From assembly GCF_019464495.1 (NCBI RefSeq), contig NZ_CP080492.1, forward strand, positions 992,001-1,056,000: 64,000 nucleotides of DNA, in the 5' to 3' direction. Origin of the DNA: Leucobacter luti (GTDB lineage: Bacteria; Actinomycetota; Actinomycetes; Actinomycetales; Microbacteriaceae). Positions 9,148 to 17,599 of the stretch are shown piece after piece (the stretch's first letter is position 1; each line of letters opens with the position of its first letter). The notes below the pieces were generated by a model. That model had not been told where the DNA came from, ran no database searches, and saw nothing but the letters and a program-made list of their open reading frames with translations. A program made the position numbers and the translations under genes.

Positions 9148-9182
9148 TCATGGCTCATGGCTCATGGCTCATGGCTCATGGC
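9148..9182. repeat. 7-bp tandem repeat, five copies
   Basis: Five exact copies of TCATGGC in a row (35 bases). The unit length is not a multiple of three and no gene covers it, so it is a simple non-coding repeat. Confidence 0.9.
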
Positions 9183-9442
9183 TCGAGATTCTCGCCGCCG
9201 TGAGTACGGGCGCAGTTTCGGTTCTCGGGAAAGCGGCATGCCGGCTCCCGACAGCGCGCTCATGCAGTCGTGAGCGCGGACCTCGTGAGCAGTCACGCCA
9301 GGTCACCATGGGCGACCAGAGTGGCCGTTGCGGAGCTCGTCCGCACCGGGAGCTTGGCACCCTGACGTGTGGGCGCGCGCTGAGGCCGAACGAACGACAG
9401 GGCCGAGTCGGCACCGTCGAAGCTCCGCTCCCGGTGTGAGCT

Positions 9443-9489
9443 GATCGGCGCTGGGCCGAGGACACCTGTTCCCCGGCCCAGCGCCGATC
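9443..9489 (-). terminator. Hairpin terminator after the surface protein gene
   Basis: A perfect 16-bp inverted repeat, GATCGGCGCTGGGCCG at 9443-9458 with its complement at 9474-9489, and a 15-base loop. It lies 11 bases past the stop codon. Confidence 0.85.
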
Positions 9490-9499
9490 TGACCTCGTT

Positions 9500-11452
9500 T
9501 TACCGCTCGCGGCGTCCTCGTCCGGCCTCGGACGCGGTGCTGCGCCTCCGCGCGAAGAACACTCCAGCGCTTCCGAGTGCGATCGCACCGGCGGCGATCA
9601 GTGCGGCGAAGAGCGGCGTCCCAGCACCAGTCTGGCTGAGCGTCGCTGCAGCGGTGTGCCCCTCAGCACCGCTCGCCTGGGCAGCAGGATCTTTCGGTTG
9701 AGCGGGACTCGGTGAGTCCGTCCCATCGCCAGGGGTCGATGGAAGAGTCGGACCGGTGGGATCTGTCGGGCCGGTCGGGCCAGTTGGATCTGTCGGGCCC
9801 GTCGGTTCGTCCGCTTCGCTGACCACAAGCGTGTAGTCACGCATGTCGGTCCCAAACGCATCTGTGACTTCCACGGTGAACGTGAAGCTCCCGGCCGCAG
9901 TTGGCGTGCCATGCAGTGTTCCGCTGGCCGCATCGATGCGCATACCCGCGGGCAAAGCGGTCAGAGCTTCGGCGTCACGCACGGCCCAGTTCAGGTCGGA
10001 GTACCCCGTCGCGGTAATCACGGTGTCAGGGTATGCCTCGCCAACGATACCGTCAGCCAACGGACCCTCGAACGTGATCTGAGGTGCTGGTGTCGTGATT
10101 CGTGCCGCCGCGCTGGTCCCGGACTGACCCCAGAAATCGTCGCGCCAACGCACACGGTACTGCTGCTCAACCGCTGCAGCGGTCGCCACCACCTCCAGTT
10201 GCTCATCCACTGCCCCTTCGATGTCGGTCCAGGTTTCTCCATCGGCAGAAGACTGCCACATCACTCCGCCGCCATTGCCTCGTTTGATGCCCACGGCATT
10301 GGTTTCAAAGCGCACCAGCTCACCGGGATCAGTGATGTGCACATCGGACGGATCTGCAACGCTCGGCGTATTCACAATCGTGACGGTGCTGCCCTTCTCC
10401 GCGTTACTCCACCCTCCGTTTGCAGAGAGCAATTCACCCGTAACTGGATTCTTATTGATGGAGAAGGGTGCCGTGGGGGTCGCACGGAAGCTCTCGGAGC
10501 GTTTCCCGCTCGTGAGATCGGCTGCCATCAGTAGATCCCAGTACGGCACGTTTCCGAAGGCACGATCCAGTGTGTCGAAGCCGATCACCTCGTGCATGGG
10601 GCTCCCCACGGACGCCTGGGCGATGATTTCGTCCGAAACTGGGTTGAACGTACCGAGGCGTGTCCCCGAGCTGTCTGCGAAATAGACGCGCTCGTCGGTG
10701 CCGTCCACCCGGAGCGTTCCAACTGAATTGATACCCGGCAGCGTGACATCTTCGAGCAGCTCGAGTGTGTCTGCCGCGAGCGTGAGCACGTGGGATTCTC
10801 TTCCGACCAGGATCTTCGAGTCGTCCTGGATCAGTGCGAGTGCGTGAGCGTTCGAGCCTTGGAGTTGCACCCGGGCAAGTTCTTCGCCCGAGTATGCATC
10901 AAGCTTCAGGAGCAACCCGTTGAGTCCCAACACGAACACTGAATTGCCGTCGCGAGAGACCGCAATTTCCTGAATGTGGTCGGGGGCTGCTGCGAATTCA
11001 GGCAATAGCGTCCCCGTGGTGAGGTCGATAGCGCCGATTCCAGTGGAGAAGTACTCCTCCTGGAGCGCGAAGTAGGCACGAGTGCCGTCAGTGCTCAATC
11101 GAATGTATCCAGCACCAATGGACGGCAAGGGAATCCGTTGCACGACTTCCCGAGACGCCATATCGATCACAACGAACTCACTGAGCTCGTCTCCCACCAC
11201 ATAGCCGGTGGTCCCATCAGGCGAAGCGACGAAGTCGCTTGGACGGCTTGCTTCGCCGATCTCGATCTCGGTCTGAAGATCAGGGGTAAACGACGTCGCG
11301 GATGAGCGCGTTCCAGGCGCGCCGTCGTTCGGCTCCGACGGCCGGTCGAGCGCAAACGCGGGGGCTGCCAGTGTCAGCGTGAGTACGCCCGCGAGTGCAG
11401 TCCCGATGATTGCGCGAGTCTGAGTCTTCTCCAATAGTCGTGCAGCGCCCAT
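9500..11452 (-). CDS. Secreted, cell-wall-anchored beta-propeller protein
   Basis: A 650-residue exported protein. The signal peptide is MGAARLLEKTQTRAIIGTAL followed by a hydrophobic run ending APAFA. Residues ~45-340 contain repeated blade-like units of the YVTN/Lp_NTF type (for example DFVASPDGTTGYVV, YIRLSTDGTRAYF, EIAVSRDGNSVFV). An Ig-like putative-Ig segment follows (about 490-570, LPAGMRIDAASGTLHGTP). A Pro/Thr/Gly stalk comes next, then the sorting signal LSQTGAG, a hydrophobic helix and FARRR, resembling class E sortase (LAXTG-like) substrates. The start is the ATG at 11452, 10 bases after AAGGAG; a longer frame upstream lacks this support. Role probably adhesion or surface binding; the ligand is unknown. 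Confidence 0.82.
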   Translation of the reverse strand: MGAARLLEKTQTRAIIGTALAGVLTLTLAAPAFALDRPSEPNDGAPGTRSSATSFTPDLQTEIEIGEASRPSDFVASPDGTTGYVVGDELSEFVVIDMASREVVQRIPLPSIGAGYIRLSTDGTRAYFALQEEYFSTGIGAIDLTTGTLLPEFAAAPDHIQEIAVSRDGNSVFVLGLNGLLLKLDAYSGEELARVQLQGSNAHALALIQDDSKILVGRESHVLTLAADTLELLEDVTLPGINSVGTLRVDGTDERVYFADSSGTRLGTFNPVSDEIIAQASVGSPMHEVIGFDTLDRAFGNVPYWDLLMAADLTSGKRSESFRATPTAPFSINKNPVTGELLSANGGWSNAEKGSTVTIVNTPSVADPSDVHITDPGELVRFETNAVGIKRGNGGGVMWQSSADGETWTDIEGAVDEQLEVVATAAAVEQQYRVRWRDDFWGQSGTSAAARITTPAPQITFEGPLADGIVGEAYPDTVITATGYSDLNWAVRDAEALTALPAGMRIDAASGTLHGTPTAAGSFTFTVEVTDAFGTDMRDYTLVVSEADEPTGPTDPTGPTGPTDPTGPTLPSTPGDGTDSPSPAQPKDPAAQASGAEGHTAAATLSQTGAGTPLFAALIAAGAIALGSAGVFFARRRSTASEAGRGRRER

Positions 11453-11697
11453 GCGAAAGGCACTCCTTCCCCCAGGCCCTTCCGGGCCACCGATACCGCG
11501 CGGGATGTGGCCGCGGGGTGGAGCGCTGCGGGAGTCCGCTGCGCTCAGGGGGCCCATGCTTATTCCCCCTACGTTCAAAGCTATGCAGGGACTCAAAGCC
11601 TGAGTAGGAGGTCGTCTCGCGGTGAGTAACACCTGTGGGAGAAAACGCTGCGTTTAAGTGGTGTCAGATCACCGCGAGCGCCTGGCAGGGCACATGA

Positions 11698-11733
11698 GTA
11701 AACCCCGCCATTGGGCAGAATGGCGGGGTTTAC
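11698..11733 (-). terminator. Hairpin terminator after pckG
   Basis: A perfect 15-bp inverted repeat, GTAAACCCCGCCATT (11698-11712) with AATGGCGGGGTTTAC (11719-11733), and a 6-base loop. It lies 43 bases past the pckG stop. Confidence 0.88.
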
Positions 11734-11775
11734 CGTCTGAGGGCAGTACTGCGCGTGCAGTGCTGCGAGCGCGTG

Positions 11776-13623
11776 CTACGCGCTGAGGCGGGCGCGCAGG
11801 CCCGCGAGCTGGCTCTGCAGCGCCTCGGGGAGGCGATCGCCGAACTGAGCGAAGAACTCTTCTGTGAGGTCGGCTTCTGCGAGCCAGGACTGGGAGTCGA
11901 TGGCAAACAGCTCCGCAAGATCGCTGGCGGGAACGTCGATACCTGCGAGGTTCAGTTCTCCATCGGCGGGAACCGTTCCGATCGCGGTCTCGCGCCCGGT
12001 CACATCGCCCTCAACGCGGCGAATGATCCAGTCGATGACGCGGGAGTTCTCCCCAAATCCTGGCCACAGGAAACGACCGTCAGCACCCTTCCGGAACCAG
12101 TTGACCTGGAAGATCTTCGGCGCCTTGTCGCCCAGCGTCTCCCCCATTTCGAGCCAGTGTCCCCAGTAGTCGGCCATGTTGTAGCCGCAAAACGGGAGCA
12201 TCGCGAATGGATCGCGACGCAGCTCGCCGACAGTGCCCTCCTGGGCTGCTGTCTTCTCCGAAGAGATCGTTGCACCGACGAACACGCCGTGGTCCCACGA
12301 CAGGGACTGCGCAACAAGGGGAACATTGGTGGCGCGACGTCCACCGAACAGAATCGCGTCGAGCGGTACGCCGTTCTGCTCGTACCAATCTTGCGCGAGC
12401 GTGGGCGTCTGCTGGATCGGCACGGTGAAGCGCGAGTTCGGGTGGGCGGCCACGCGGCCGGACTCGGGCGTCCAGTCGTTGCCCTGCCAGTCAACGAGGT
12501 GCTCGGGGACCTCATCGGTCTTCCCCTCCCACCAGACGTCGCCGTCATCGGTCAGCGCGACGTTGGTGTAGATGGTGTTGCCCCAGAGGGTCTCCATCGC
12601 GACGGGGTTCGTCGTCTCGCCGGTGCCCGGAGCTACGCCGAAGAAGCCTGCCTCGGGGTTGATCGCGTAGAGACGACCATCGGGTCCGGGGCGCAACCAC
12701 GCGATATCGTCGCCGATCGTCTCGACTTTCCAGCCGGGAATCGTGGGCTGCAGCATTGCGAGGTTTGTCTTCCCGCATGCAGAAGGGAACGCCGCTGAGA
12801 GGTGGTACGCCTTGCCCGACGTGGTGTTCGTCAGCTTGAGGAGGAGCATGTGCTCAGCAAGCCAGCCCTCGTTCTTTCCCATGACGCTCGCGATGCGCAG
12901 TGCGAAGCACTTCTTCGAGAGCAGCGCGTTCCCGCCGTAGCCGGAGCCGTACGACCAGACCTCGAGGGTCTCCGGGAAGTGCGTGATGTACTTGAGATCG
13001 TTGCAGGGCCAGGCGTCACCCGCGTCGCCGTATTCAAGCGGTGCACCGACCGAGTGCACGGTGCGCACCCACTCGCCGCCGGGCAGGATGCCATCGAGCG
13101 CGGTCTGGCCCATGCGAGTCATGATCCGCATGTTGAGCACGGCATACGGGGAGTCGGTGATCTCGATCCCCAGCTGGGTGATGGCGCCACCAACGGGGCC
13201 CATCGAGAACGGCACAACGTACATCGTGCGGCCGCGCATGGAGCCCTCGAAGATCGGCATCAGCTCGGCCTTCATTTCCGCGGGGGCGACCCAGTTGTTC
13301 GTGGGGCCTGCGTCTGCTTCATCGACCGAGCAGATGAACGTGCGATCCTCCACGCGGGCCACGTCCGCCGGGTGCGAGCGAGCGAGGAAGCTGCCGGGAC
13401 GGAGATCCTTGTTCAGCGGGATCAGCGTTCCAGCTTCGACCATCTCGGAGGTGATGCGGTTCCACTCGTCCTGTGAGCCGGTGCACCACACGACTGAGTC
13501 CGGCCTCGTGAGTTCCGCGACTTCGGTCACCCACTGCAGTACTTCGGGGTTCGTCGTCGTCGCGTCTGCGGATACAAGATCCGCGATCGAGAGTTCGGTC
13601 TCGATGGTCTGGTTGCTGCCCAT
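11776..13623 (-). CDS. pckG: Phosphoenolpyruvate carboxykinase (GTP)
   Basis: Converts oxaloacetate and GTP to PEP, GDP and CO2, the committed step of gluconeogenesis, in the cytoplasm. The 615-residue protein has the GTP-family P-loop [16 protein letters not shown] with its reactive Cys, the metal-binding region [10 protein letters not shown], and the nucleotide loop [11 protein letters not shown]. The start is the ATG at 13623, 6 bases after GAGGAG; 22 in-frame upstream codons lack a ribosome site. Upstream and divergent lies a RamB/PrpR-type regulator of acetate/propionate metabolism, which fits control of gluconeogenesis by carbon source. The gene has its own terminator. Confidence 0.96.
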   Translation of the reverse strand: MGSNQTIETELSIADLVSADATTTNPEVLQWVTEVAELTRPDSVVWCTGSQDEWNRITSEMVEAGTLIPLNKDLRPGSFLARSHPADVARVEDRTFICSVDEADAGPTNNWVAPAEMKAELMPIFEGSMRGRTMYVVPFSMGPVGGAITQLGIEITDSPYAVLNMRIMTRMGQTALDGILPGGEWVRTVHSVGAPLEYGDAGDAWPCNDLKYITHFPETLEVWSYGSGYGGNALLSKKCFALRIASVMGKNEGWLAEHMLLLKLTNTTSGKAYHLSAAFPSACGKTNLAMLQPTIPGWKVETIGDDIAWLRPGPDGRLYAINPEAGFFGVAPGTGETTNPVAMETLWGNTIYTNVALTDDGDVWWEGKTDEVPEHLVDWQGNDWTPESGRVAAHPNSRFTVPIQQTPTLAQDWYEQNGVPLDAILFGGRRATNVPLVAQSLSWDHGVFVGATISSEKTAAQEGTVGELRRDPFAMLPFCGYNMADYWGHWLEMGETLGDKAPKIFQVNWFRKGADGRFLWPGFGENSRVIDWIIRRVEGDVTGRETAIGTVPADGELNLAGIDVPASDLAELFAIDSQSWLAEADLTEEFFAQFGDRLPEALQSQLAGLRARLSA

Positions 13624-13712
13624 GTCGTGCTCCTCAGGATCACTCTGGTGAAGAATCGGTGACATCTCCATTCTGGGGAACGAATTCATCCTCCATTCAC
13701 CAAAACGGCCGT

Positions 13713-13739
13713 AAACTTTTGTCTTTTTTGCCGTATAGT
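13713..13739 (+). promoter_or_regulatory. Leaderless promoter and candidate operator of the RamB-like regulator
   Basis: The -10 box TATAGT (13734-13739) lies six bases before the ATG at 13746, and no ribosome binding site is present. AAACTTTTG at 13713-13721 overlaps the expected -35 region. It resembles the AAACTTTGC core known for RamB in Corynebacterium. Autoregulation is inferred, not shown. Confidence 0.45.
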
Positions 13740-13745
13740 CAACTT

Positions 13746-15218
13746 ATGGCCCCGAACAGCGCTTCTCCAGCCTCAGACGTGAATTTCGACCGGCTTGTGC
13801 TCGGTAAGCGTCTCAGGCACTTCCGCACAGCTGCCGGCTTGACACTCGATCAGCTGGGCGAACGTGTCGGCGTGGTCGCAAGCCAGCTCTCCCTGATTGA
13901 GAACGGGCGCCGCGAGCCCAAACTCAGTCTGCTGCAGGCACTCGGGCGGGAACTCAGCGTCGATCCAGCCCTGTTCCTCACCGGCGAGGCTCCGGATCCG
14001 CGCAGCGCACTCGAGATTGAACTTGAGCGCGCGCAGGCGGCGCCGGGCTACCAGCGGCTTGGACTTCCCCATGTGCGCACGCCACGCACACTCGGTGACG
14101 AAGCGCTCGAATCACTCGTTGGTCTGCACCGGGAACTTGCACGCCGGTCCCGAGCCGCGGCCACCACTTCAGAGGAAGCGCGCCGTGTGAACACCGCGAT
14201 TCGGCTCAAGATGCGTGAGCAAGACAACTACATCCCCGATATCGAGCTCATTGCGTCGGATCTGATGCGCCGGATCGGGCACACCGCCGGCGCTGTGACG
14301 CACCGGCAGGTGGCGATGCTCGCCGAACTCCTCGGCTTCACCCTCATGTTCGTCGACGATCTCCCCTCGAATACCCGCAGCATCACGGACCTCGAGAATG
14401 GACGCATCTATCTACCCCCCGCCTCGATTCCCGGCGGTCATGGTCTGCGCTCCCTTGCGCTGCAGGCGATGGCACACCGCGTCCTTGGCCACTCCGAACC
14501 GGCAAGTTATGCAGAATTTCTCGAACAGCGGCTCCAGATCAACTACTTCGCAGCGGCCTGCCTCATGCCAGAAGCACGCGCTGTCGACTTCCTCCAGGAC
14601 GCCAAGCGCAATCGCAACCTCGCGATTGAGGACTTCCGGGACGCATTTGGGGTGACCCACGAAGCAGCCGCACATCGCTTCACGAACCTCGCGACGACCC
14701 ATCTCGGTCTCCGCGTGCACCACTACCGCGCCGACGGATCCGGCACGCTGGTGCGCGGCTACGAGAACGACGAGCTCCCGTTTCCGAGCGATGACTCTGG
14801 TTCGATCGAGGGCGAGGTGCTGTGCCACAAGTGGGGCGGCCGCACGGCGTTCAACCGCACCAACCGCACGAGCGAGTTCTATCAGTTCACCGACACACCG
14901 AACGGCACGTTCTGGACGAGTGTGCAGACCGGCGATGCTGAGCTCGGCCCGTTCGCGATCGCGTGTGGCGTGGCCTTCGACGATGCGAAGTGGTTCCGCG
15001 GGCGGGATACGAGCGTGCGGAAGTCATCGACATGCCCGGATCCGGCCTGCTGCCGCACCCCAGAACCCGGAATGCTCTCACGGTGGGAGGGGAAGGCGTG
15101 GCCGAGCGCTCGCATGCACGCGCACGTGCTCTCTCCGCTCCCGGCCGGCACCTTCCCCGGCGTCGACGACACGGAGATGTACCAGTTCCTGAGCAAGCAC
15201 GCGCCAGCCACCGAGTAG
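13746..15218 (+). CDS. RamB/PrpR-like XRE-family regulator of short-chain fatty acid metabolism
   Basis: A transcription factor of 490 residues. An N-terminal XRE helix-turn-helix (LGKRLRHFRTAAGLTLDQLG to ASQLSLIENGRREPKLSLLQ, about residues 18-70) is followed by an ImmA/IrrE-like middle region (about 185-330). A C-terminal ScfR/DUF2083 domain includes GEVLCHKWGGRTAF. Close relatives (RamB, PrpR) sense acyl-CoA status and control acetate, glyoxylate and methylcitrate genes. Some bind an Fe-S cluster through C-terminal cysteines; TCPDPACC near residue 435 could play that part here. The ATG at 13746 follows a leaderless -10 box; a longer frame from 13659 would run through this promoter. Divergent from pckG. 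Confidence 0.88.
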   Translation: MAPNSASPASDVNFDRLVLGKRLRHFRTAAGLTLDQLGERVGVVASQLSLIENGRREPKLSLLQALGRELSVDPALFLTGEAPDPRSALEIELERAQAAPGYQRLGLPHVRTPRTLGDEALESLVGLHRELARRSRAAATTSEEARRVNTAIRLKMREQDNYIPDIELIASDLMRRIGHTAGAVTHRQVAMLAELLGFTLMFVDDLPSNTRSITDLENGRIYLPPASIPGGHGLRSLALQAMAHRVLGHSEPASYAEFLEQRLQINYFAAACLMPEARAVDFLQDAKRNRNLAIEDFRDAFGVTHEAAAHRFTNLATTHLGLRVHHYRADGSGTLVRGYENDELPFPSDDSGSIEGEVLCHKWGGRTAFNRTNRTSEFYQFTDTPNGTFWTSVQTGDAELGPFAIACGVAFDDAKWFRGRDTSVRKSSTCPDPACCRTPEPGMLSRWEGKAWPSARMHAHVLSPLPAGTFPGVDDTEMYQFLSKHAPATE

Positions 15219-15268
15219 GGAGTGCTGGCGGGCTGACCGGGTGCGCTTCTCCGAACCCGCCACTCGCG

Positions 15269-15326
15269 TTCATGGGTCGATTTTCGGGGCTTCGACGGGC
15301 TGAACGCCCAAAAATCGACCCATGAA
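15269..15326. repeat. Perfect 16-bp inverted repeat, REP-like element
   Basis: TTCATGGGTCGATTTT (15269-15284) and its exact complement AAAATCGACCCATGAA (15311-15326) enclose 26 bases that can pair partly. It lies 50 bases after the regulator's stop, so it could end that transcript. The A/T-ended arms differ from the G+C-rich terminators nearby. Confidence 0.7.
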
Positions 15327-15418
15327 GGACGTCCTGGAGAGATCCGCGGACCTCGCCCCCCCTATCGAGGGGCCCCAGAAGGCTGCTTCTCGCACGCAGG
15401 AGCCGCCATCTGGGACCC

Positions 15419-15512
15419 CTGGGAGCGTGCAAGGCCCCCTAGCAATGCGCAAGGAGGCCTGGGAGTGTACAAGGAGCCCTGGGAATGTGTAAGGACCCCT
15501 CGGGACTGCGCA
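15419..15512. repeat. Degenerate tandem repeat with exact 20-bp period
   Basis: Units begin at 15419, 15439, 15459, 15479 and 15499. Each has the pattern CTGGGAnTGTGCAAGGnCCC with several substitutions; the last unit is the most divergent. The period of 20 is kept with no indels. No gene covers it. Confidence 0.8.
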
Positions 15513-15521
15513 AAACCGGCA

Positions 15522-15578
15522 CCGCACACACACAAATGCCCCGGAGGCCAGTGGCTTCCGGGGCATTCGTGTGTGCGG
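15522..15578 (-). terminator. Hairpin terminator after ndh
   Basis: A long, slightly imperfect inverted repeat (about 15522-15549 with 15552-15578) has a core of AATGCCCCGGAGGCC pairing with GGCTTCCGGGGCATT and flanking CACACA/TGTGTG arms. It starts about 9 bases past the ndh stop. Confidence 0.8.
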
Positions 15579-15586
15579 GCGAGAGC

Positions 15587-16927
15587 TTACTCCGCCGCAG
15601 CCTTGGGGCGCGAGGCGAACTCCTCGAAGATCGCGCGGGGCTCCTGCGTTGCCTCGATGTTGACGACGTCGCGGCCCAGGAAGAAGTGGCCAACCCAGCC
15701 GCCGAACACACGCCACTTGCGCTCCCACGTGGGGATCGCAAGGCCGTGATAGAAGCGGTGCGCGAGCCAGGCGATGTAGCCGCGCATTGCGAACTTGCCC
15801 GACTGGAACACGCCGGTGTTCATGCCCAGGCCAGCGACGGCACCCTGATTCTTGTGGTTGTACTCTGCGACGCCCTCGTTCCGCAGCGATGCCGCGATGT
15901 TCTTGGCGAGCAGGCGTCCCTGGCGCACAGCGTGCTGTGCGTTCGGAACGCAGAAGCCGCCGGGGCCGGGGGTCGCTGAGATATCGGGAGTCTGCGAGGT
16001 GTCACCCGCGGTCCACGCGCCCTCAACGACGTCGCCTTCCTCAGTGGTGATCTGCAGCGTCGGGCTGCCGATGACGTGGCCGCGGGGGCCAATCGGGAGG
16101 TCGGTGCCACGCAGGAAGGGGCGGGGCATCACGCCGGCAGTCCAGACGATGAGGTCGGACTCGAAGCTCTCGCCGGTGGACAGCTCAATCTTGCCGTCAA
16201 CCGCGGAGGAGAGCTGCGTGTCGAGGTGGATATCAATGCCGCGACGAGTCTGGTCCTTGACGACCCAGTCCGCGGTCTCCTGCGAGACCTCGGGCATGAT
16301 CCGGCCCATGGCCTCGACGAGGTGGAACTTGGTTTCGTCGAAAGTGATCTCCGGGTAGCGGCGCAGCAGGCTGGTCGCGAAGGAGCGCAGCTCTGAGATC
16401 GACTCGATACCAGCGAAGCCGCCGCCGACGACCGTAACGGTCAGGAGGCGAGCTCTCTCTGGGGAGCCGGCCGGAAGCGAGGCCGCCCGCTCGAAGTTGC
16501 CGACGAGGCGGTCGCGCACGGCCACAGCTTCTTCGATTGTCTTCATGCCGATCGCGTTGTCGGCGATGCCGGGGATCGGGAACGTACGGGATACGGAGCC
16601 CGTAGTGACCACGATCTGGTCGTACTCGAAGTCAAAGACCTCGCCCTCGTTCGGGGCGATGGTGACCGTCTTCGTCGCGTGCGAGATCCCGGTCACCTTG
16701 CCAGCGATATTTGCGGTGCGCTTGAGGTGACGACGACGGGCGACGACCGCGTGACGCGGCTCGATCGACCCGGCAGCAACCTCGGGAAGGAACGGCAGAT
16801 ACGCGAGGTACGGCAGCGGATCAACAATGGTGATCTCGGCCTCACCGGCACGGAGAAGCTTCTCGAGCTTCCATGCGGTGTAGAAGCCGGCGTAGCCACC
16901 GCCAACGATCAGAATCTTCTTCGCCAC
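15587..16927 (-). CDS. ndh: Type II NADH dehydrogenase (NAD(P)/FAD-dependent oxidoreductase)
   Basis: Non-proton-pumping NADH:quinone oxidoreductase that passes electrons from NADH to menaquinone at the inner face of the membrane. The 446-residue protein has two dinucleotide folds: ILIVGGGYAGFYTAWKLEKL at the N-terminus for FAD and VTVVGGGFAGIESISEL near residue 165 for NADH. The motif WTAGVMPRPFL precedes the third FAD contact, GAWTAGDTSQTPD. The C-terminal membrane-association region contains GYIAWLAHRFYHGLAIP. The GTG start has AAGGAGA upstream. A short palindrome overlaps the probable promoter. Length and motifs match actinobacterial Ndh-2. Confidence 0.93.
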   Translation of the reverse strand: MAKKILIVGGGYAGFYTAWKLEKLLRAGEAEITIVDPLPYLAYLPFLPEVAAGSIEPRHAVVARRRHLKRTANIAGKVTGISHATKTVTIAPNEGEVFDFEYDQIVVTTGSVSRTFPIPGIADNAIGMKTIEEAVAVRDRLVGNFERAASLPAGSPERARLLTVTVVGGGFAGIESISELRSFATSLLRRYPEITFDETKFHLVEAMGRIMPEVSQETADWVVKDQTRRGIDIHLDTQLSSAVDGKIELSTGESFESDLIVWTAGVMPRPFLRGTDLPIGPRGHVIGSPTLQITTEEGDVVEGAWTAGDTSQTPDISATPGPGGFCVPNAQHAVRQGRLLAKNIAASLRNEGVAEYNHKNQGAVAGLGMNTGVFQSGKFAMRGYIAWLAHRFYHGLAIPTWERKWRVFGGWVGHFFLGRDVVNIEATQEPRAIFEEFASRPKAAAE

Positions 16928-16960
16928 GGGGCGGTCTCCTTGGTACTTTGTGCGGGTACT

Positions 16961-16974
16961 GTCCTAGTCAGGAC
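16961..16974. promoter_or_regulatory. Palindrome upstream of ndh, candidate operator
   Basis: GTCCT-AGTC-AGGAC forms a 5-bp-arm palindrome 34 bases before the ndh start. It may be an operator or a chance hairpin; it does not match the Rex consensus. Confidence 0.3.
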
Positions 16975-17116
16975 ACAGCGGAACGGGCAAACTGGTGCCC
17001 TAGCACTGAGTCTAACGCGCATTCAGCGCCTTCTCAGACGCATCGACGAGGAATCAGCCAAAAACTGTGGAAAATTCGATGATCCAGGGATTTCTCGCTG
17101 CTCTCACAGTCTGAGG

Positions 17117-17599
17117 TTACGGCTTGAACCCGCTCCGCTCGAGCGCGAGGTCGCCAATTGGGTTGACGCCTGGGCCGGCCGCGAGTGCGTGACCGATCAG
17201 GGCGTGCAGGCACTTCACCCGCGTCGGCATACCGCCGGCACTGACGCCCGCAAGTTCGGGCACCTCTCCGACCTGGTCGCGATCAGCAATGTACTGCTCA
17301 TGCGCCGCCGCGTACTGCGCTCGCATTTCTTCGTCTTCGGCGAGCATCTCGTTGAACTCGACCATCATGCCGACGGCCTCGAGCCGCGAAGCGGCCGCAA
17401 CGGCGTCAGGGTGGCAGAGGTAGTAGAACGTGGGAAACGGCGAGCCATCAGGCAATCGCGGTGCAGTGGCAACCACAGTCGGGCTGCCATCTGCAGTTCG
17501 TGCCGCGATCCCGACCACGCCGCGTGCCTCGCGGCCCAGTTGCTCGCTCACGGCAAGGATGTCGGTCTCGGTCGGCTCAGTGTAGGGAGGGCGGCTCAT
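17117..17599 (-). CDS. DUF501 domain-containing protein
   Basis: A 160-residue cytoplasmic protein matching DUF501, a family of unknown function found mainly in Actinobacteria. Recognisable blocks are LGREARGVVGIAARTADGSP, the Cys/His-containing FPTFYYLCHPDA, and GGMPTRVKCLHALIGHALAA near the end. The conserved Cys and His residues suggest metal binding or catalysis, but this is unproven. It overlaps the upstream divIC-like gene by four bases (ATGA), in the classical eno-divIC-DUF501 order, so it is translated from the same mRNA as the septum-formation protein. Confidence 0.9.
   Translation of the reverse strand: MSRPPYTEPTETDILAVSEQLGREARGVVGIAARTADGSPTVVATAPRLPDGSPFPTFYYLCHPDAVAAASRLEAVGMMVEFNEMLAEDEEMRAQYAAAHEQYIADRDQVGEVPELAGVSAGGMPTRVKCLHALIGHALAAGPGVNPIGDLALERSGFKP

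Larger units (their letters stand above)
8979..9499. other. Intergenic stretch between the tRNA and the surface protein
   Basis: About 520 bases with no convincing gene. It holds a short 7-bp tandem repeat (9148-9182) and, at its right end, the terminator of the surface protein gene. Open frames crossing it run through the tRNA and show no domain or codon pattern. Confidence 0.6.
15219..15586. other. Repeat-rich intergenic region between the RamB-like gene and ndh
   Basis: About 370 bases between convergent genes, with no credible gene. It contains a long-armed inverted repeat (15269-15326), a 20-bp-period degenerate tandem repeat (15419-~15510) and a terminator hairpin (15522-15578). These are described separately. 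Confidence 0.7.

Noticed and set aside
8900..9439. Open frame running through the tRNA into the spacer
   Set aside because: It covers the tRNA and the 7-bp repeat, gives repeated MAHGSWL peptide, and has no family or codon support.
15419..15512. CRISPR-like array
   Set aside because: Units are contiguous without spacers, degenerate, and there are no cas genes.
16961..16974. Rex operator before ndh
   Set aside because: The palindrome does not fit TTGTGA-N6-TCACAA.
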